Source of the DNA: Bradyrhizobium sp. CCBAU 51627 | Lineage (GTDB): Bacteria; Pseudomonadota; Alphaproteobacteria; Rhizobiales; Xanthobacteraceae | NCBI RefSeq assembly: GCF_028128765.1 | Contig: NZ_LBJG01000024.1 | Coordinates: 806,001-870,000, forward strand | DNA length: 64,000 bases | Direction of reading: 5' to 3' | Shown: positions 1-9,134 of the stretch, piece by piece | Layout: the number at the start of each line of letters is the position of its first letter | Numbering within the stretch: position 1 is the first letter of the stretch | Translations under genes and position numbers: made by a program | Notes under the pieces: model-generated | Told to the model about the DNA's origin: nothing | Databases searched by the model: none | Seen by the model: the letters and a program-made list of their open reading frames with translations, nothing else

Positions 1-698
1 GGCTCGCGCTGCTCATAGGTCCGCTGCTGCCGTTCGCGGCCGGCTTCGTCCTGCAGTTCTTCGTCCTGCATCCCCTGGCTCAGCGCGGCCGCTCGACGCA
101 TCTCGATCTCGCGCTGCTGACGTTCGGCCTGCTGTTCGCGACTGCCGGGGCAGTCGAGCATGTCTTCGGATCGGCGTTTCACAGCATTGTCACGCCTGAC
201 CTCCTGAAGGGCCGCGTCGGCCTGCTGGGAATGGAGTATCCGATCTATCGGCTGTTCATCATCGCGGTTGGCATCGCCATCGGCGTCGCACTCGTCCTGG
301 TAATCGACCGCACCCTCGTCGGGGCCACGCTGCGGGCCGGGGTCGACAACCGCGAGATGGTCACGGCCCTCGGCATCAACATCAACATGTTGTTCGCGCT
401 GGTATTCGGATTTGGCTCCGCACTCGCCGGATTTGCCGGAGTCGTCTCGGCCCCGGTCATGAGCATCTATTCCAGCATGGGCATCGGAATTGTCGTTACG
501 ACTTTTGTCGTCGTGGTGGTGGGCGGTCTCGGCAATCTCAAGGGGTCGTTCTACGCCTCACTCATCGTCGGCATGACGGATACGTTTGCCCAGGCCTACC
601 TTCCGGAAGCCGAGCTGTTTGCGATCTATATTCTTCTGATAGCCGTGATGATCTTTCGTCCGCAGGGTCTTTTTGGCGCGGTCGGGAGGGTTGCATGA
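1..698 (+). CDS. livH: Branched-chain amino-acid-type ABC transporter permease, LivH family (5' end missing)
   Basis: Inner-membrane permease of a Liv-type (HAAT) importer. The reading frame is open from base 3 and the beginning lies outside the window. The visible part is a run of hydrophobic helices, including the LivH/LivM-type stretch around 'GVDNREMVTALGIN' that contacts the ATPases and a glycine-rich helix ending in 'VGGLGNLKGS'. The stop overlaps the livM start by four bases (ATGA), so the genes are translationally coupled in a livHMGF operon. The CoA-transferase downstream suggests a carboxylic acid rather than an amino acid as substrate, but that is inference. Confidence 0.9.
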   Translation, partial: LALLIGPLLPFAAGFVLQFFVLHPLAQRGRSTHLDLALLTFGLLFATAGAVEHVFGSAFHSIVTPDLLKGRVGLLGMEYPIYRLFIIAVGIAIGVALVLVIDRTLVGATLRAGVDNREMVTALGININMLFALVFGFGSALAGFAGVVSAPVMSIYSSMGIGIVVTTFVVVVVGGLGNLKGSFYASLIVGMTDTFAQAYLPEAELFAIYILLIAVMIFRPQGLFGAVGRVA

Positions 699-1699
699 GC
701 GCAGATGTCGCCCTCTCGAGCGAGCAGAGAATCGGCGTGCTGAAGCGTCTGCCGCTTCCAGCTTCACGTCGTGCATACGCTGCCTTGTTCGCACTTTTTG
801 CCGTCAGCTTGTGCGCGCTGCCATCGTTCGTGTCTGGCTACGTCATGACACTGGCAGTTGAAGCCATGATCGCGGGGGTATTTGCATCCGGCATCAATCT
901 TCTGACCGGATACACCGGTCTCGTATCGCTCGGACAGGCGATGTTTCTCGGGTTCGGTGGATACGGCATTGCGATCGGAACGGCGCTGTTGGGCTGGCCG
1001 CTGTGGATCTCTGCCCCCGTCACGCTCGTGGTCGTGGCCGCGATTGCGGCGCCAATCGGTGCGATTTGCACCCGGACGCGTGGCGTCGAATTTCTCCTGA
1101 TCACACTGGCGTTCTCGCAGATGTTCTATGGCGCCGCAATCAAGCTGCGCTGGACCAACGGGTCGGATGGCATGACGGGAATCCCGCGGCCTGATCTGTC
1201 GCTGCTCGGCGTGAGCGCAGACAACCCGACCGTCTTTTACTACTACGTACTTGCTGTCGCGGTCCTCTCCTTGTTAATGCTGTGGCGGATCGTAACGTCG
1301 CCGTTTGGCAGCGTTCTCGTCGGCATTCGTGAAAACGAGCGTCGCATGATGTCGATGGGATATTCGGTAGCCAACTACAAGATCGGATCATTCGCGTTGG
1401 CCGCGGTGATCTGTGCGGTCGCGGGTATTCTTCAGTCGCAGTACACCTACTTCGTCAATCCCGACGCAATGAGCTGGCAGATGAGCGGTGAGGGCGTGCT
1501 GATGGTCATCATCGGCGGCGCCAATGTCGTCCTTGGGCCGTTTGTTGGAGCCACGGTCTTCGTGGTGGTCAAGCAGGCGCTGAGCATGATTACGGAAGAG
1601 TACAATCTGTTCTTCGGCATTTTCTTCATGCTTGTGGTTGCGCTTTTTCGTGGTGGTGTTCTCGGCTTTATCAGCACGCCGATCGGAAAACGGCAATGA
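695..1699 (+). CDS. livM: Branched-chain amino-acid-type ABC transporter permease, LivM family
   Basis: Second permease of the Liv-type importer, 334 residues, a usual length for LivM. About eight to nine hydrophobic segments are visible. The conserved coupling region around residues 205-225 ('GSVLVGIRENERRMMSMGY') is the family's EAA-like loop for the ATPases. The start overlaps livH by four bases and the stop overlaps livG by four bases (ATGA both times), so this is one operon. The substrate cannot be read from the permease. Confidence 0.92.
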   Translation: MSADVALSSEQRIGVLKRLPLPASRRAYAALFALFAVSLCALPSFVSGYVMTLAVEAMIAGVFASGINLLTGYTGLVSLGQAMFLGFGGYGIAIGTALLGWPLWISAPVTLVVVAAIAAPIGAICTRTRGVEFLLITLAFSQMFYGAAIKLRWTNGSDGMTGIPRPDLSLLGVSADNPTVFYYYVLAVAVLSLLMLWRIVTSPFGSVLVGIRENERRMMSMGYSVANYKIGSFALAAVICAVAGILQSQYTYFVNPDAMSWQMSGEGVLMVIIGGANVVLGPFVGATVFVVVKQALSMITEEYNLFFGIFFMLVVALFRGGVLGFISTPIGKRQ

Positions 1700-2442
1700 G
1701 CGCGCTCGAGATCAGAAACCTGCGCAAGGCTTTCGGCGGTCTCCAGGTCATCAGTGACCTCGATCTTAAGGTACCGCCTGGCCAACGCCATGCGGTGATC
1801 GGCCCCAACGGCGCCGGAAAGACCACGCTGTTCAACATCATCACGGGATGGCAGCCGCCGACCAGCGGCGAAATTCTCATTCAGGGCGTTCCAGTGCAGC
1901 AGGGGCGACCCGACCTCGTCACGCGGGGCGGCCTTTCGCGCTCCTTTCAGAAGAACATGCTGCTCGAGAGTGTCACGGTTCTGGAGAACCTGCGCGTTGC
2001 ATGTCAGGCCTTCGATGCGTCGCGGCATTCGGTGTTCCGGTCATCCTGGTCGTTTTCCGACGTCATTCGGAAAGCGCGCCGCGCGGCCGAGCAGATGCAT
2101 TTGGACACCGTGCTGGATCGGAAAGTCAACGAACTATCCTACGGACAGAAACGTCAACTCGAAGTGGCGATCGCATTATGTGCGGAGCCGAAGATCTTAC
2201 TGATGGACGAGCCGGCGGCGGGCACGTCGCCTGACGAGCGCAACAGTCTGATCGAGCTGATCAACGGCTTGTCACCCGAATTGACCATTCTGCTTGTGGA
2301 GCACGACATGGATGTCGTGTTTGCGATCTGCGACATCATCACAGTGCTGAGTTACGGCAGGGTGCTCGCAACAGGGACGAAGGACCAGATCCAGTCCAAT
2401 CCTCAGGTGATCGAGGCTTATCTGGGGCGGCGCCATGCTTAA
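1696..2442 (+). CDS. livG: ABC transporter ATP-binding protein, LivG family
   Basis: Cytoplasmic ATPase of the Liv-type importer, 248 residues. Walker A is 'GPNGAGKTT' near residue 35, the signature is 'LSYGQKRQLEVA' near residue 150, and Walker B is 'ILLMDEPAAG' near residue 172, followed by the switch His in 'LLVEHDMDVV'. The C-terminal 'GTKDQIQSNPQVIEAYLG' is typical of LivG. It overlaps both neighbours in the operon. All catalytic motifs are intact. Confidence 0.93.
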   Translation: MSALEIRNLRKAFGGLQVISDLDLKVPPGQRHAVIGPNGAGKTTLFNIITGWQPPTSGEILIQGVPVQQGRPDLVTRGGLSRSFQKNMLLESVTVLENLRVACQAFDASRHSVFRSSWSFSDVIRKARRAAEQMHLDTVLDRKVNELSYGQKRQLEVAIALCAEPKILLMDEPAAGTSPDERNSLIELINGLSPELTILLVEHDMDVVFAICDIITVLSYGRVLATGTKDQIQSNPQVIEAYLGRRHA

Positions 2443-3136
2443 GGTCGAGCAACTTCACACCTACTATGGCGAAGGCCATATCCTGCAAGGCGTTGATCTC
2501 TCTGTGACCACCGCGCAGTGCGTGGCGGTCCTCGGCCGTAACGGTGCGGGCAAGACGACGACGCTGCGCTCGATATTGGGGCTGACGCCCGCGCGGCGTG
2601 GCCGCGTCGTCTTCAATGAAATTGATATCACACGGCTGTCGACGCATCGGATTGTGAAATCCGGCATTGCTTTCGTGCCGGAGGATCGCGGCATTTTCCC
2701 GACCGTGACTGTCGAGGAGCATCTTGCCATTGCCTATGGCGCGTCAAAACACCGGCCCGGACGTAAGCCCATCGAGTATGTGTTCGAGATCTTTCCCCGC
2801 CTCGCCGAACGGCGCAGGAGTCTCGGCGGACAATTATCTGGCGGTGAGCAGCAGATGCTGGCTGTTGGGCGGGCGCTGGTGGCTGGTCCGGACCTGATGA
2901 TACTCGATGAGCCGAGCGAAGGCCTGGCGCCGGTGATCATCGAGAAGCTCGAAGCCGTGCTCAAGAACATCAAGGCATCCGGGACCGCCCTTCTACTGGT
3001 GGAGCAGAACTATCACCTTGCGACCCAACTGGCTGACTATGTCTACGTGCTCAGTCAGGGACGGGTTCAATTCGCCGGCGACACGGAATCGCTGATCGCA
3101 AACGACGATATCAGGCGCACGTATTTGAGCGTGTGA
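2435..3136 (+). CDS. livF: ABC transporter ATP-binding protein, LivF family
   Basis: Second ATPase of the Liv-type importer, 233 residues. Walker A 'GRNGAGKTTT', signature 'LSGGEQQMLAVGRAL', Walker B 'LMILDEPSEGLAP' and the switch His-equivalent region 'LLLVEQNYHLA' are all present; the Gln-Asn form is normal for LivF. It overlaps livG by eight bases. No periplasmic binding protein is encoded next to this operon within the window; the nearest Liv-type binding protein is at 28945-30147. Confidence 0.93.
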   Translation: MLKVEQLHTYYGEGHILQGVDLSVTTAQCVAVLGRNGAGKTTTLRSILGLTPARRGRVVFNEIDITRLSTHRIVKSGIAFVPEDRGIFPTVTVEEHLAIAYGASKHRPGRKPIEYVFEIFPRLAERRRSLGGQLSGGEQQMLAVGRALVAGPDLMILDEPSEGLAPVIIEKLEAVLKNIKASGTALLLVEQNYHLATQLADYVYVLSQGRVQFAGDTESLIANDDIRRTYLSV

Positions 3137-3178
3137 GATTGAAGCTGAAGACCAAGCATCGACGGAGGAGGTGAAGAA

Positions 3179-4381
3179 ATGCCAGGGCCTTTGAGTGGAG
3201 TGCGCGTCCTGGATCTGACAGCTGTGGTGTCGGGTCCATATGCGACCATGTTTCTGGCGGATCAGGGAGCGGATGTGCTCAAGATCGAGCCGACCAGCGG
3301 CGACGGTACCCGCCGGAGCCGGACGCTGATCGACGCGGCCGGTGAATTCTCGGCGCTATTCGTATCGTGCAATCGCGGCAAGCGCTCGCTTTCGATCGAT
3401 ATCAAGAGCAAGACGGGCCGTGAGGTGCTGGCAAAGCTCGCGGCACAAGCGGACGTACTGGTGCAGAACTTCCGTCCCGGCACGATGGAGCGCCTCGGGC
3501 TTGGCCAGGAGGAACTGCGCAAGAAGTATCCGCGGCTGATCTATGTCTCGATCAGCGGAGTCGGCGACTCGGGGCCGTATGTGAAGAAGCGCGTCTACGA
3601 TCCGATCGTCCAGGCGCTGTCCGGCTTTGCCGACATCCAGTCGCAGCCGGTGACCAATCGCCCGCAGATGATCCGCACCATCGTCTGCGACAAGACAACT
3701 TCGGTGTTCACAGCGCAGGCGGTGTCCTCGGCGCTTTATGCGCGGGAGAAGACCGGGCAGGGGGACCACATCCAGGTGGCAATGCTGGACGCCATGATCT
3801 CGTATCTGTGGCCGGAGGGTATGATGCAATACACGGTGGTCGGCGCGGAGGCCACGACCACGGATCCCAACGACCGTCCAGACCTCGTGTTCAAGACGCT
3901 CGACGGCTATATTACCTGCGGCACAATCTCGGACTCGGAATGGCAGGGCTTCTGCAAGGCGTCTGGCGATCCGATGCTGGCCCAGGACGAGCGGTTTGCC
4001 ACACCGGGAGCGCGCTTTGTAAACGCCACCGCGCGCATCAACAAGATGCAGGAATACATCGGAAAGCACACCACGGCCGAGTGGCTTGAGCGGTTCGACG
4101 AGAACGACGTGCCTTGCGCGCCGATCTTGCGCCGCGGCGAAATCGTCAAGAACGAGCAGGTCGTGGCGCGCGGTCTGATCGAAGAGTTCGACCAGCCGAC
4201 TGTAGGGCGGGTGCGGCAGCCGAAGCCTGCGGCCATCTTCGAGGTCAACAAGGCCGTCATCGGTGGTCCGGCGCCACGGGTGGGTGAACACTCGCGCGTC
4301 GTGCTGCGCGAACTCGGTTACAGCGATAGTGCGATCGACGCGATGATCGCAGACAAAGCTGTCCGCGCGGCGTCCAAATAG
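3179..4381 (+). CDS. Class III CoA-transferase (CaiB/BaiF family)
   Basis: Moves CoA between carboxylic acids without ATP, a common way to activate or recycle CoA in aromatic and steroid-like acid breakdown. At 400 residues it is the normal family length. The N-terminal 'GVRVLDLTAVVSGPYATMFLADQGADV' and 'NRGKRSLSIDIK' are family hallmarks, and the expected catalytic Asp lies in 'VAMLDAM' near residue 204. A very strong ribosome site (GGAGGAGGTGAAG) stands just before the ATG. It lies 42 bases behind livF, so it is probably co-transcribed with the transporter. The substrate is unknown. Confidence 0.9.
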   Translation: MPGPLSGVRVLDLTAVVSGPYATMFLADQGADVLKIEPTSGDGTRRSRTLIDAAGEFSALFVSCNRGKRSLSIDIKSKTGREVLAKLAAQADVLVQNFRPGTMERLGLGQEELRKKYPRLIYVSISGVGDSGPYVKKRVYDPIVQALSGFADIQSQPVTNRPQMIRTIVCDKTTSVFTAQAVSSALYAREKTGQGDHIQVAMLDAMISYLWPEGMMQYTVVGAEATTTDPNDRPDLVFKTLDGYITCGTISDSEWQGFCKASGDPMLAQDERFATPGARFVNATARINKMQEYIGKHTTAEWLERFDENDVPCAPILRRGEIVKNEQVVARGLIEEFDQPTVGRVRQPKPAAIFEVNKAVIGGPAPRVGEHSRVVLRELGYSDSAIDAMIADKAVRAASK

Positions 4382-4401
4382 ATCTGGTTTTGGAGATAGC
4401 A

Positions 4402-5145
4402 ATGGTGAATCCAAGCGGGGTGGCCCTACTGGTCGGTGCAGGGGACGCCATAGGCGCAGCCGTGGCGCGCCGTTTTGCGCGAGGCGGATACAAGGTTTGC
4501 ATCGCACGGCGCGAGGCTGCCAAATCCCAAGCACTGGTTGACGAACTCGGCGCCGCTGGACATGACGTCCGCGCTTACAGCGTCGATGCGCGCAAGGAAG
4601 AGGAAGTTCAGAAACTATTCGCGGATGTCGAGAGAGATGTCGGTTCGATCGAAGTGTGTCTCTTCAACGCTGGATCGAACGTGAACAAGCCGTTGCTGGA
4701 GACGACGGAGAAGCTGTTCTTCAAGGCCTGGGAACTTGCTTGCTACGCGGGCTTTCTGGTGGGTCGCGAGGCGGCGAAGCACATGTCCAGACGTGGACGG
4801 GGTACGATGCTTTTCACCGGCGCGACCGCCAGCGTACGAGGCGGAAAGGGTTTTGCGGCGTTTTCGGCGGCGAAATTCGGCTTGCGGGCCGTCGCCCAAG
4901 CGATGGCCCGTGAGCTTGGGCCGAAGAACATTCACGTCGTCCATCTCTTGATCGACGCGGGCGTTGACAGCGAAGCCATTCATCAGCGCATGAAGGCGGC
5001 AACTGGAATCAGCGCCAGCGAAATTCCGCCCGATACCCTGACCAAAACGGAGTCCATCGCCGAAGCGTACTGGTTTGCTCACCAACAATCCAGAGACGGC
5101 TGGACACACGAGCTCGATCTGCGTCCATCGGTGGAGAAGTGGTGA
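4402..5145 (+). CDS. Atypical SDR oxidoreductase lacking the catalytic Tyr
   Basis: Rossmann-fold short-chain dehydrogenase of about 247 residues. The dinucleotide motif is 'LLVGAGDAIGAAVARRF'. Where classical SDRs have YxxxK, this one has FSAAK, so the general-acid Tyr is Phe. The C-terminus ends 'LRPSVEKW', a tail shared with the SDRs at 12224, 22334 and 42407. The ATG at 4402 is chosen over 4390 because GGAG lies six bases before it. The stop overlaps the start of a GST gene, and the same SDR-GST pairing recurs twice in the window. The reaction is unknown; it may have lost redox activity or use another acid. Confidence 0.85.
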   Translation: MVNPSGVALLVGAGDAIGAAVARRFARGGYKVCIARREAAKSQALVDELGAAGHDVRAYSVDARKEEEVQKLFADVERDVGSIEVCLFNAGSNVNKPLLETTEKLFFKAWELACYAGFLVGREAAKHMSRRGRGTMLFTGATASVRGGKGFAAFSAAKFGLRAVAQAMARELGPKNIHVVHLLIDAGVDSEAIHQRMKAATGISASEIPPDTLTKTESIAEAYWFAHQQSRDGWTHELDLRPSVEKW

Positions 5146-5792
5146 TGACAGATGATCTCATCCTGTGGGGTATCGGCACGTCGCGCACCATTCGCGCGCA
5201 TTGGGCGCTCCATGAACTCGGCCTTCCGTACCAGTCTCGGCCGATCCTTCCGCGATCGGGAGAGACCAAGACGGCGGAATATACGGCCCTGAATCCGCGA
5301 CAGAAGATTCCGCTTCTGCAGGACGGTGACCTGACCATCGGGGAAAGCGCTGCAATCGTAGCATATCTCGCCAGTAAGCACCGGACGTCCAATGGCGGCC
5401 TCGTTCCGAGCTGCCCGAACCTTTACGCGAAGTGGCTGGAGTGGTGCTTTTTCATCGTAACCGAATTGGATTCAACGAGCCTGTATGTCATGAGGCGGCA
5501 TGGCACCAACAAGGGGCTGGCGCACATCTACGGCGAAGCTCCTCAGGTCGTGACCCAGGCGGCCGAGTATTTTCGCGGGCAACTTCGCCATGTCGATGTT
5601 GCCCTGTCGGACGGCCGTCAGTACCTCATGGGAAACCAGTTCACTACGGCCGACATATTGCTAACGACCTGTCTGACATGGGCGATCGAATACGGCGTCG
5701 GCATCTGCGACAGTGCCGTCCCGTATCTTGAGCGCGTCACCTCGCGCGAGGGATATCGGACCGGAGAAAGGGCAAATCTCGCACAGATCTAG
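5145..5792 (+). CDS. Glutathione S-transferase family protein
   Basis: About 215 residues with a thioredoxin-fold N-terminal domain ('GTSRTIRAHWALHELGLPYQSRPI', then 'NPRQKIPLLQDGDLTIGESAAIVAYLA', containing the cis-Pro and the glutathione-gamma-Glu binding ES pair) and an all-helical C-terminal domain with 'FTTADILLTTCLTWA'. The start at 5145 overlaps the SDR stop (TGATG), with GGAG eight bases upstream; GTG codons at 5139 and 5142 are alternatives. Translational coupling to the atypical SDR suggests both work on the same glutathione-linked or electrophilic intermediate. Confidence 0.88.
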   Translation: MTDDLILWGIGTSRTIRAHWALHELGLPYQSRPILPRSGETKTAEYTALNPRQKIPLLQDGDLTIGESAAIVAYLASKHRTSNGGLVPSCPNLYAKWLEWCFFIVTELDSTSLYVMRRHGTNKGLAHIYGEAPQVVTQAAEYFRGQLRHVDVALSDGRQYLMGNQFTTADILLTTCLTWAIEYGVGICDSAVPYLERVTSREGYRTGERANLAQI

Positions 5793-5989
5793 GGAGAGAC
5801 AGAAGGGCGATGACCACCTCCGGACCATTTTTGGCAAAGGAGGACGTCGAGAGCGATCTCTTGCACCGACGCAGCAACCGGGAAGTCGGGCTCTCCCGGA
5901 CGTGCAGCCGAAGTCGATGGCACTGGCTCCAGCTCTGAGACATCCCTCCGAAGTGAACCTCGACCGTACGGACTAGCTCGGAGGGACGC

Positions 5990-6703
5990 ATGTCAGCTTA
6001 GAAATCGGATTTCCTTCAAAACCTCGGCCGAACTGCCGCCGCGGCGATAGTGGGCATAGCCGGGACCTCATTTGCAAGTGAGGGTCCGTCGCGGATCGCG
6101 ATCCCAACTGGATCGCCGTTTCCGGAAGGTCTGACAGCGACAACGGATAGAATGCTCTATGCCAGCATCCTGCGCAAAGCCCGGTGCCTCCGAGGCTGAA
6201 GCCTGGATTAGGCCCGGGACATTCGATACCCGATCAACGTTCGGCATTCGCGCCGACGAGAAGTCAGGCCTTCTCTGGGTCCCTTCGGTCGACGCCACGC
6301 CGCGGGCGTCAAGGGTCCAAACACAGCCGTAGATCCTTCGCTTCAAGAAGGGATCTTCTGAGCTTGAAGTCTGGGTCCAAGACGACAGGTTGAAGGGTGG
6401 TCTTGATGGCATTGCGTTCGGACAGGATGGACCTTTGTACGTCAACGCCTTCCAGCGGCGAACTCTTCCGCATCTAAGCCAAATCGGGAGTCGCCGGCAC
6501 CGTCATGAAGCTTGAGACTGACTTATCGATCTTGCCGCAACGCGGCGATTGGATCCCGCGGTTGGACGCAGGAAAACTCGCGAAATCTGCCGGTAAGAGT
6601 CGTGAGTCCGGCGTGGCTGAATGAGACGCCGTCTTGCTTTTCGGTGCCGGCTGGTCAGAAGCAGAAGCGGCCAGTAAGCGGTTGTACAAATTGCAGGCCA
6701 TGA
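5990..6703 (+). pseudogene. SMP-30/gluconolactonase-family gene remnant, frameshifted and internally deleted
   Basis: No intact reading frame spans 5793-6801, but pieces of one beta-propeller hydrolase can be read in changing frames. They run from an exported N-terminus ('GRTAAAAIVGIAGTSFAS') to 'GSPFPEGLTATTD', then in another frame 'RPGTFDTRSTFGIRADEKSG' and 'LLWVPSVDATPR', then 'GVKGPNTA', 'EVWVQDDRLKGGLDGIAFG', and finally 'LLFGAGWSEAEAASKRLYKL'. An in-frame stop follows the third codon of the likely start. Part of the propeller between 'GPNTA' and 'EVWV' is missing. The 200 bases before it (5793-5989) show nothing I recognise. The intact form would have been a periplasmic lactonase-like enzyme, in keeping with the exported neighbours. 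Confidence 0.7.
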
Positions 6704-6801
6704 GCCGATCCTTGATTGCGGAAGGAGCTTGGTCGCTGCGGCAGCCTCGTTCAAGGCGTCAGGTCTTGAGGGCTACAAAAGTCAGAAAAACTCTGAACAA
6801 A

Positions 6802-7719
6802 TCAGCGTCCCTCGTAAACGGGTGGACGCTTCTGAGCCTCGGCGTCCCGCCCTTCCTGGAAATCCCTCGTCGTAAGCAGCGCGCGATATTGTTCGCCCAG
6901 CCCGGCCAGCGCCGCGCTCTCCGATCCCTCGAGTGCCATGTGAGACGTTGCTAGGGACGCCTTGGTGCCGAGCGGACCGCTCGCAGCGATCTTGTTGGCA
7001 ATTTCGATCGCCATCGCGAGCGCCGCTTCCCGGTCTGGAGCCAATTCTTGAACAGTACCCATCCGCAAGGCCTCTTTGGCTCCCCAATGGTCACCCGTTA
7101 AAATGTATCGCATGGCATTTCCCCAGCCGGCTTCCCTGGGAAAACGGACCGTCGCGCCGCCGCCGGGAAATCGGCCGTGCGTGTTCTCGTCCTGACCGAA
7201 TTCTGTGTCTTCCGAAGCGACGCGTATGTCCGCAGCAAGGAAAAGTTCATGTGCCAGGTTCCAGGTATCGCCATGAACCGCGACCACCAGCGGCTTGGTG
7301 AGCGTTGGCTTGGTCCGACCCATCGGATCGATGAAGCCCGGCCCATCCATCAATTTCCTTCCGGATTGGGAAAACGACTTGGTAGCCTCGACATCGATGC
7401 CTTTGGAGAACCGCGGGCCGTAACCGAACAGGACCGCGGCGCGGAGCGAAGGGTCTCGGTCATAGTCGTAGTATGCCCTGGCGAGGCTCTCCGTCGACTC
7501 TGGATCCACCCGGTTGTCGATATATGGCCGATTGATGCCTATCAGTACGATCTGTCCTCGGCGTTCAACGGTGATTTTCGTCTGAGGACCATAGGGAATA
7601 TCCGCCATACGATCGGTCTGTGATGTCGACAGCGCGCCCCCATTTTGCTGCGCCTGTAAGGGTGGCAGCCAAAGCACGGCGATTGCAAACGCGATCATCA
7701 CGTTGTCAAAGCGAAACAT
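6802..7719 (-). CDS. Enoyl-CoA hydratase/isomerase (crotonase) family protein with a signal peptide
   Basis: 305 residues. The crotonase core is clear: 'LIGINRP' and then 'AAVLFGYGPRFSKGIDV' (oxyanion-hole loop), 'VVAVHGDTWNLAHELFLAADIRVAS' and 'GRFPGGGATVRFPREAGWGNAMR'. Unusually, the chosen start (7719, with GGAG upstream) gives a Sec-type signal: 'MFRFDNVMIAFAIAVLWLPP' followed by LQA/QQ as a likely cleavage site. The family normally works on CoA esters in the cytoplasm, so an exported member probably acts on a non-CoA substrate. It lies 123 bases downstream of the exported FAH-family gene on the same strand and is probably co-transcribed with it. Confidence 0.85.
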   Translation of the reverse strand: MFRFDNVMIAFAIAVLWLPPLQAQQNGGALSTSQTDRMADIPYGPQTKITVERRGQIVLIGINRPYIDNRVDPESTESLARAYYDYDRDPSLRAAVLFGYGPRFSKGIDVEATKSFSQSGRKLMDGPGFIDPMGRTKPTLTKPLVVAVHGDTWNLAHELFLAADIRVASEDTEFGQDENTHGRFPGGGATVRFPREAGWGNAMRYILTGDHWGAKEALRMGTVQELAPDREAALAMAIEIANKIAASGPLGTKASLATSHMALEGSESAALAGLGEQYRALLTTRDFQEGRDAEAQKRPPVYEGR

Positions 7720-7842
7720 CCTAATTTCTCCACCAAGACGACAGTAAGTGTTGGAAGCGGCGGCGGTTGGTGAAAGGCTGGGCGGTCTCAGCTGCACCTC
7801 ATAACCCCCGGACATCACTTTTTCGGAAGCGCAATTCACTCA

Positions 7843-8865
7843 TCAAGCGAGTACGAATGAGAGTGTCCCAAGTCCCTGGATTGTGCTTTCGATCTTATCG
7901 CCCGCCTTCAACCAAGTCTGCTTCTCCTTGGGATATCCTGCGATTACCCCCGAGGGTGTCCCGGTGAAGACGATGTCCCCTGGTTCGAGAGCGAACAGCC
8001 GCGACGCGTAGGCGATAATCCTTTGAGGATTGAAGATCAATTTTGCGGTGTTCGACGATTGTCGCACCTCTCCATTCACCCGGGTTTCTAGATTCAGATT
8101 GTTGGGATCGATCTGATCCGCAGACACGAAATATGGGCCGATTGGAGCGAAGCCGTCGAGCGTCTTGCCGACCATCCACTGACCGCCGGCTCTCTCCAGC
8201 TGCAGATATCTGGACGTGAAATCGTTACCGACGGCGTATCCGGCAACGTATGAGAGAGCATCGTCGATGGAGACGTTGCTCGCCTTCCGGCCAATCACGA
8301 CGACCAGTTCGGTCTCATAGTCGAACTTGTAGCAAACGTCGCGGGGCGGGAGTTGAACCGTCGCCATATGCGGCGCAAGCGAATTGTTGTACTTGTTGAA
8401 GAGGATGGGTTGAGGAGGCAGTTTCTGGCCCGTTTCCTCGATGTGTTCTCGGTAATTGAGCCCGAGGCAGACGATTTTTCCGGGCCTGGTGAACAGACGT
8501 CCGAACTTGATCTTCGACTCATCGAGGAATGCCGCTTTCGCATTGGGCGCCTTGAGAGCAATCTCTACGAGAGTGTTCACTTCCGCATTGGCCGCGTTGA
8601 TGAGGAGCTCCTCCAGCGTGAGCGGTGCCGAGAGTCCGAGGAGCTTGGTCGCGGCGACAACGTCGAGCACACCAGCTGCGGTCTTCACGCCCATGGTTTC
8701 GCGCCCGTCCTCCTGGCGGATCGAAACGATAGTAAGCTTGTGAGGTAGCTCGCCGCTCCCGCTGCTCCGCGACGCCGTTTCGTGTGCGGTCTGCGCACTG
8801 ACGTTGGTAGCGGCGAACGCGGCCGCAGCAAGGCCGGCCTTCATCAGTTTGCGACGCGAGGGCAT
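7843..8865 (-). CDS. Fumarylacetoacetate hydrolase family protein with Tat-type signal
   Basis: 340 residues. The N-terminus 'MPSRRKLMKAGLAAAAFAAT' followed by NVSAQT is a twin-arginine signal (SRRKLMK, hydrophobic run, cleavage near SAQ-T), so the protein is probably folded with its metal and exported. The FAH core follows: 'GKIVCLGLNYREHIEETG', the metal ligands in 'FDYETELVVVIGRK', 'GYAVGNDFTSR' and the end 'GDIVFTGTPSGVIAGYP'. Family members hydrolyse or decarboxylate C-C bonds of diketo or hydroxymuconate-type acids. It is divergent from a LysR regulator at 9135. Confidence 0.87.
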   Translation of the reverse strand: MPSRRKLMKAGLAAAAFAATNVSAQTAHETASRSSGSGELPHKLTIVSIRQEDGRETMGVKTAAGVLDVVAATKLLGLSAPLTLEELLINAANAEVNTLVEIALKAPNAKAAFLDESKIKFGRLFTRPGKIVCLGLNYREHIEETGQKLPPQPILFNKYNNSLAPHMATVQLPPRDVCYKFDYETELVVVIGRKASNVSIDDALSYVAGYAVGNDFTSRYLQLERAGGQWMVGKTLDGFAPIGPYFVSADQIDPNNLNLETRVNGEVRQSSNTAKLIFNPQRIIAYASRLFALEPGDIVFTGTPSGVIAGYPKEKQTWLKAGDKIESTIQGLGTLSFVLA

Positions 8866-8933
8866 GATAAGTCTCCCAGGGTGTTATGTTGGTGAGCGGG
8901 TTTCTGGCGTTGCTCAGTTGCCTCGAGAGGAAG

Positions 8934-8959
8934 CGTTCGGCAGCGGACCTTGCCGAACG
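8934..8959. promoter_or_regulatory. Perfect 9-bp inverted repeat between the FAH-family and LysR genes
   Basis: CGTTCGGCA, eight bases, then TGCCGAACG. It sits in the 269-bp divergent spacer between the exported FAH-family gene (start 8865) and the LysR gene (start 9135). Its place and symmetry fit a regulator-binding site, though a structured leader is possible. It is not followed by a T-run, so it is not an obvious terminator. Confidence 0.4.
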
Positions 8960-9134
8960 GAATCATCATAGGACCGAAGGCCTCAGCGGCTCCAATAAGT
9001 CGGTCATGGGAATAAATAGGGTTGGGTTATTACCGCGGACTGTTGCCAATTTGGCTAGGAGTTATTCAACGGCGAATGACTTGGTCGGCTGAACGTTGCA
9101 CGCAGAAGGTCTAGGCTGCCATGGGAGACTGAGA

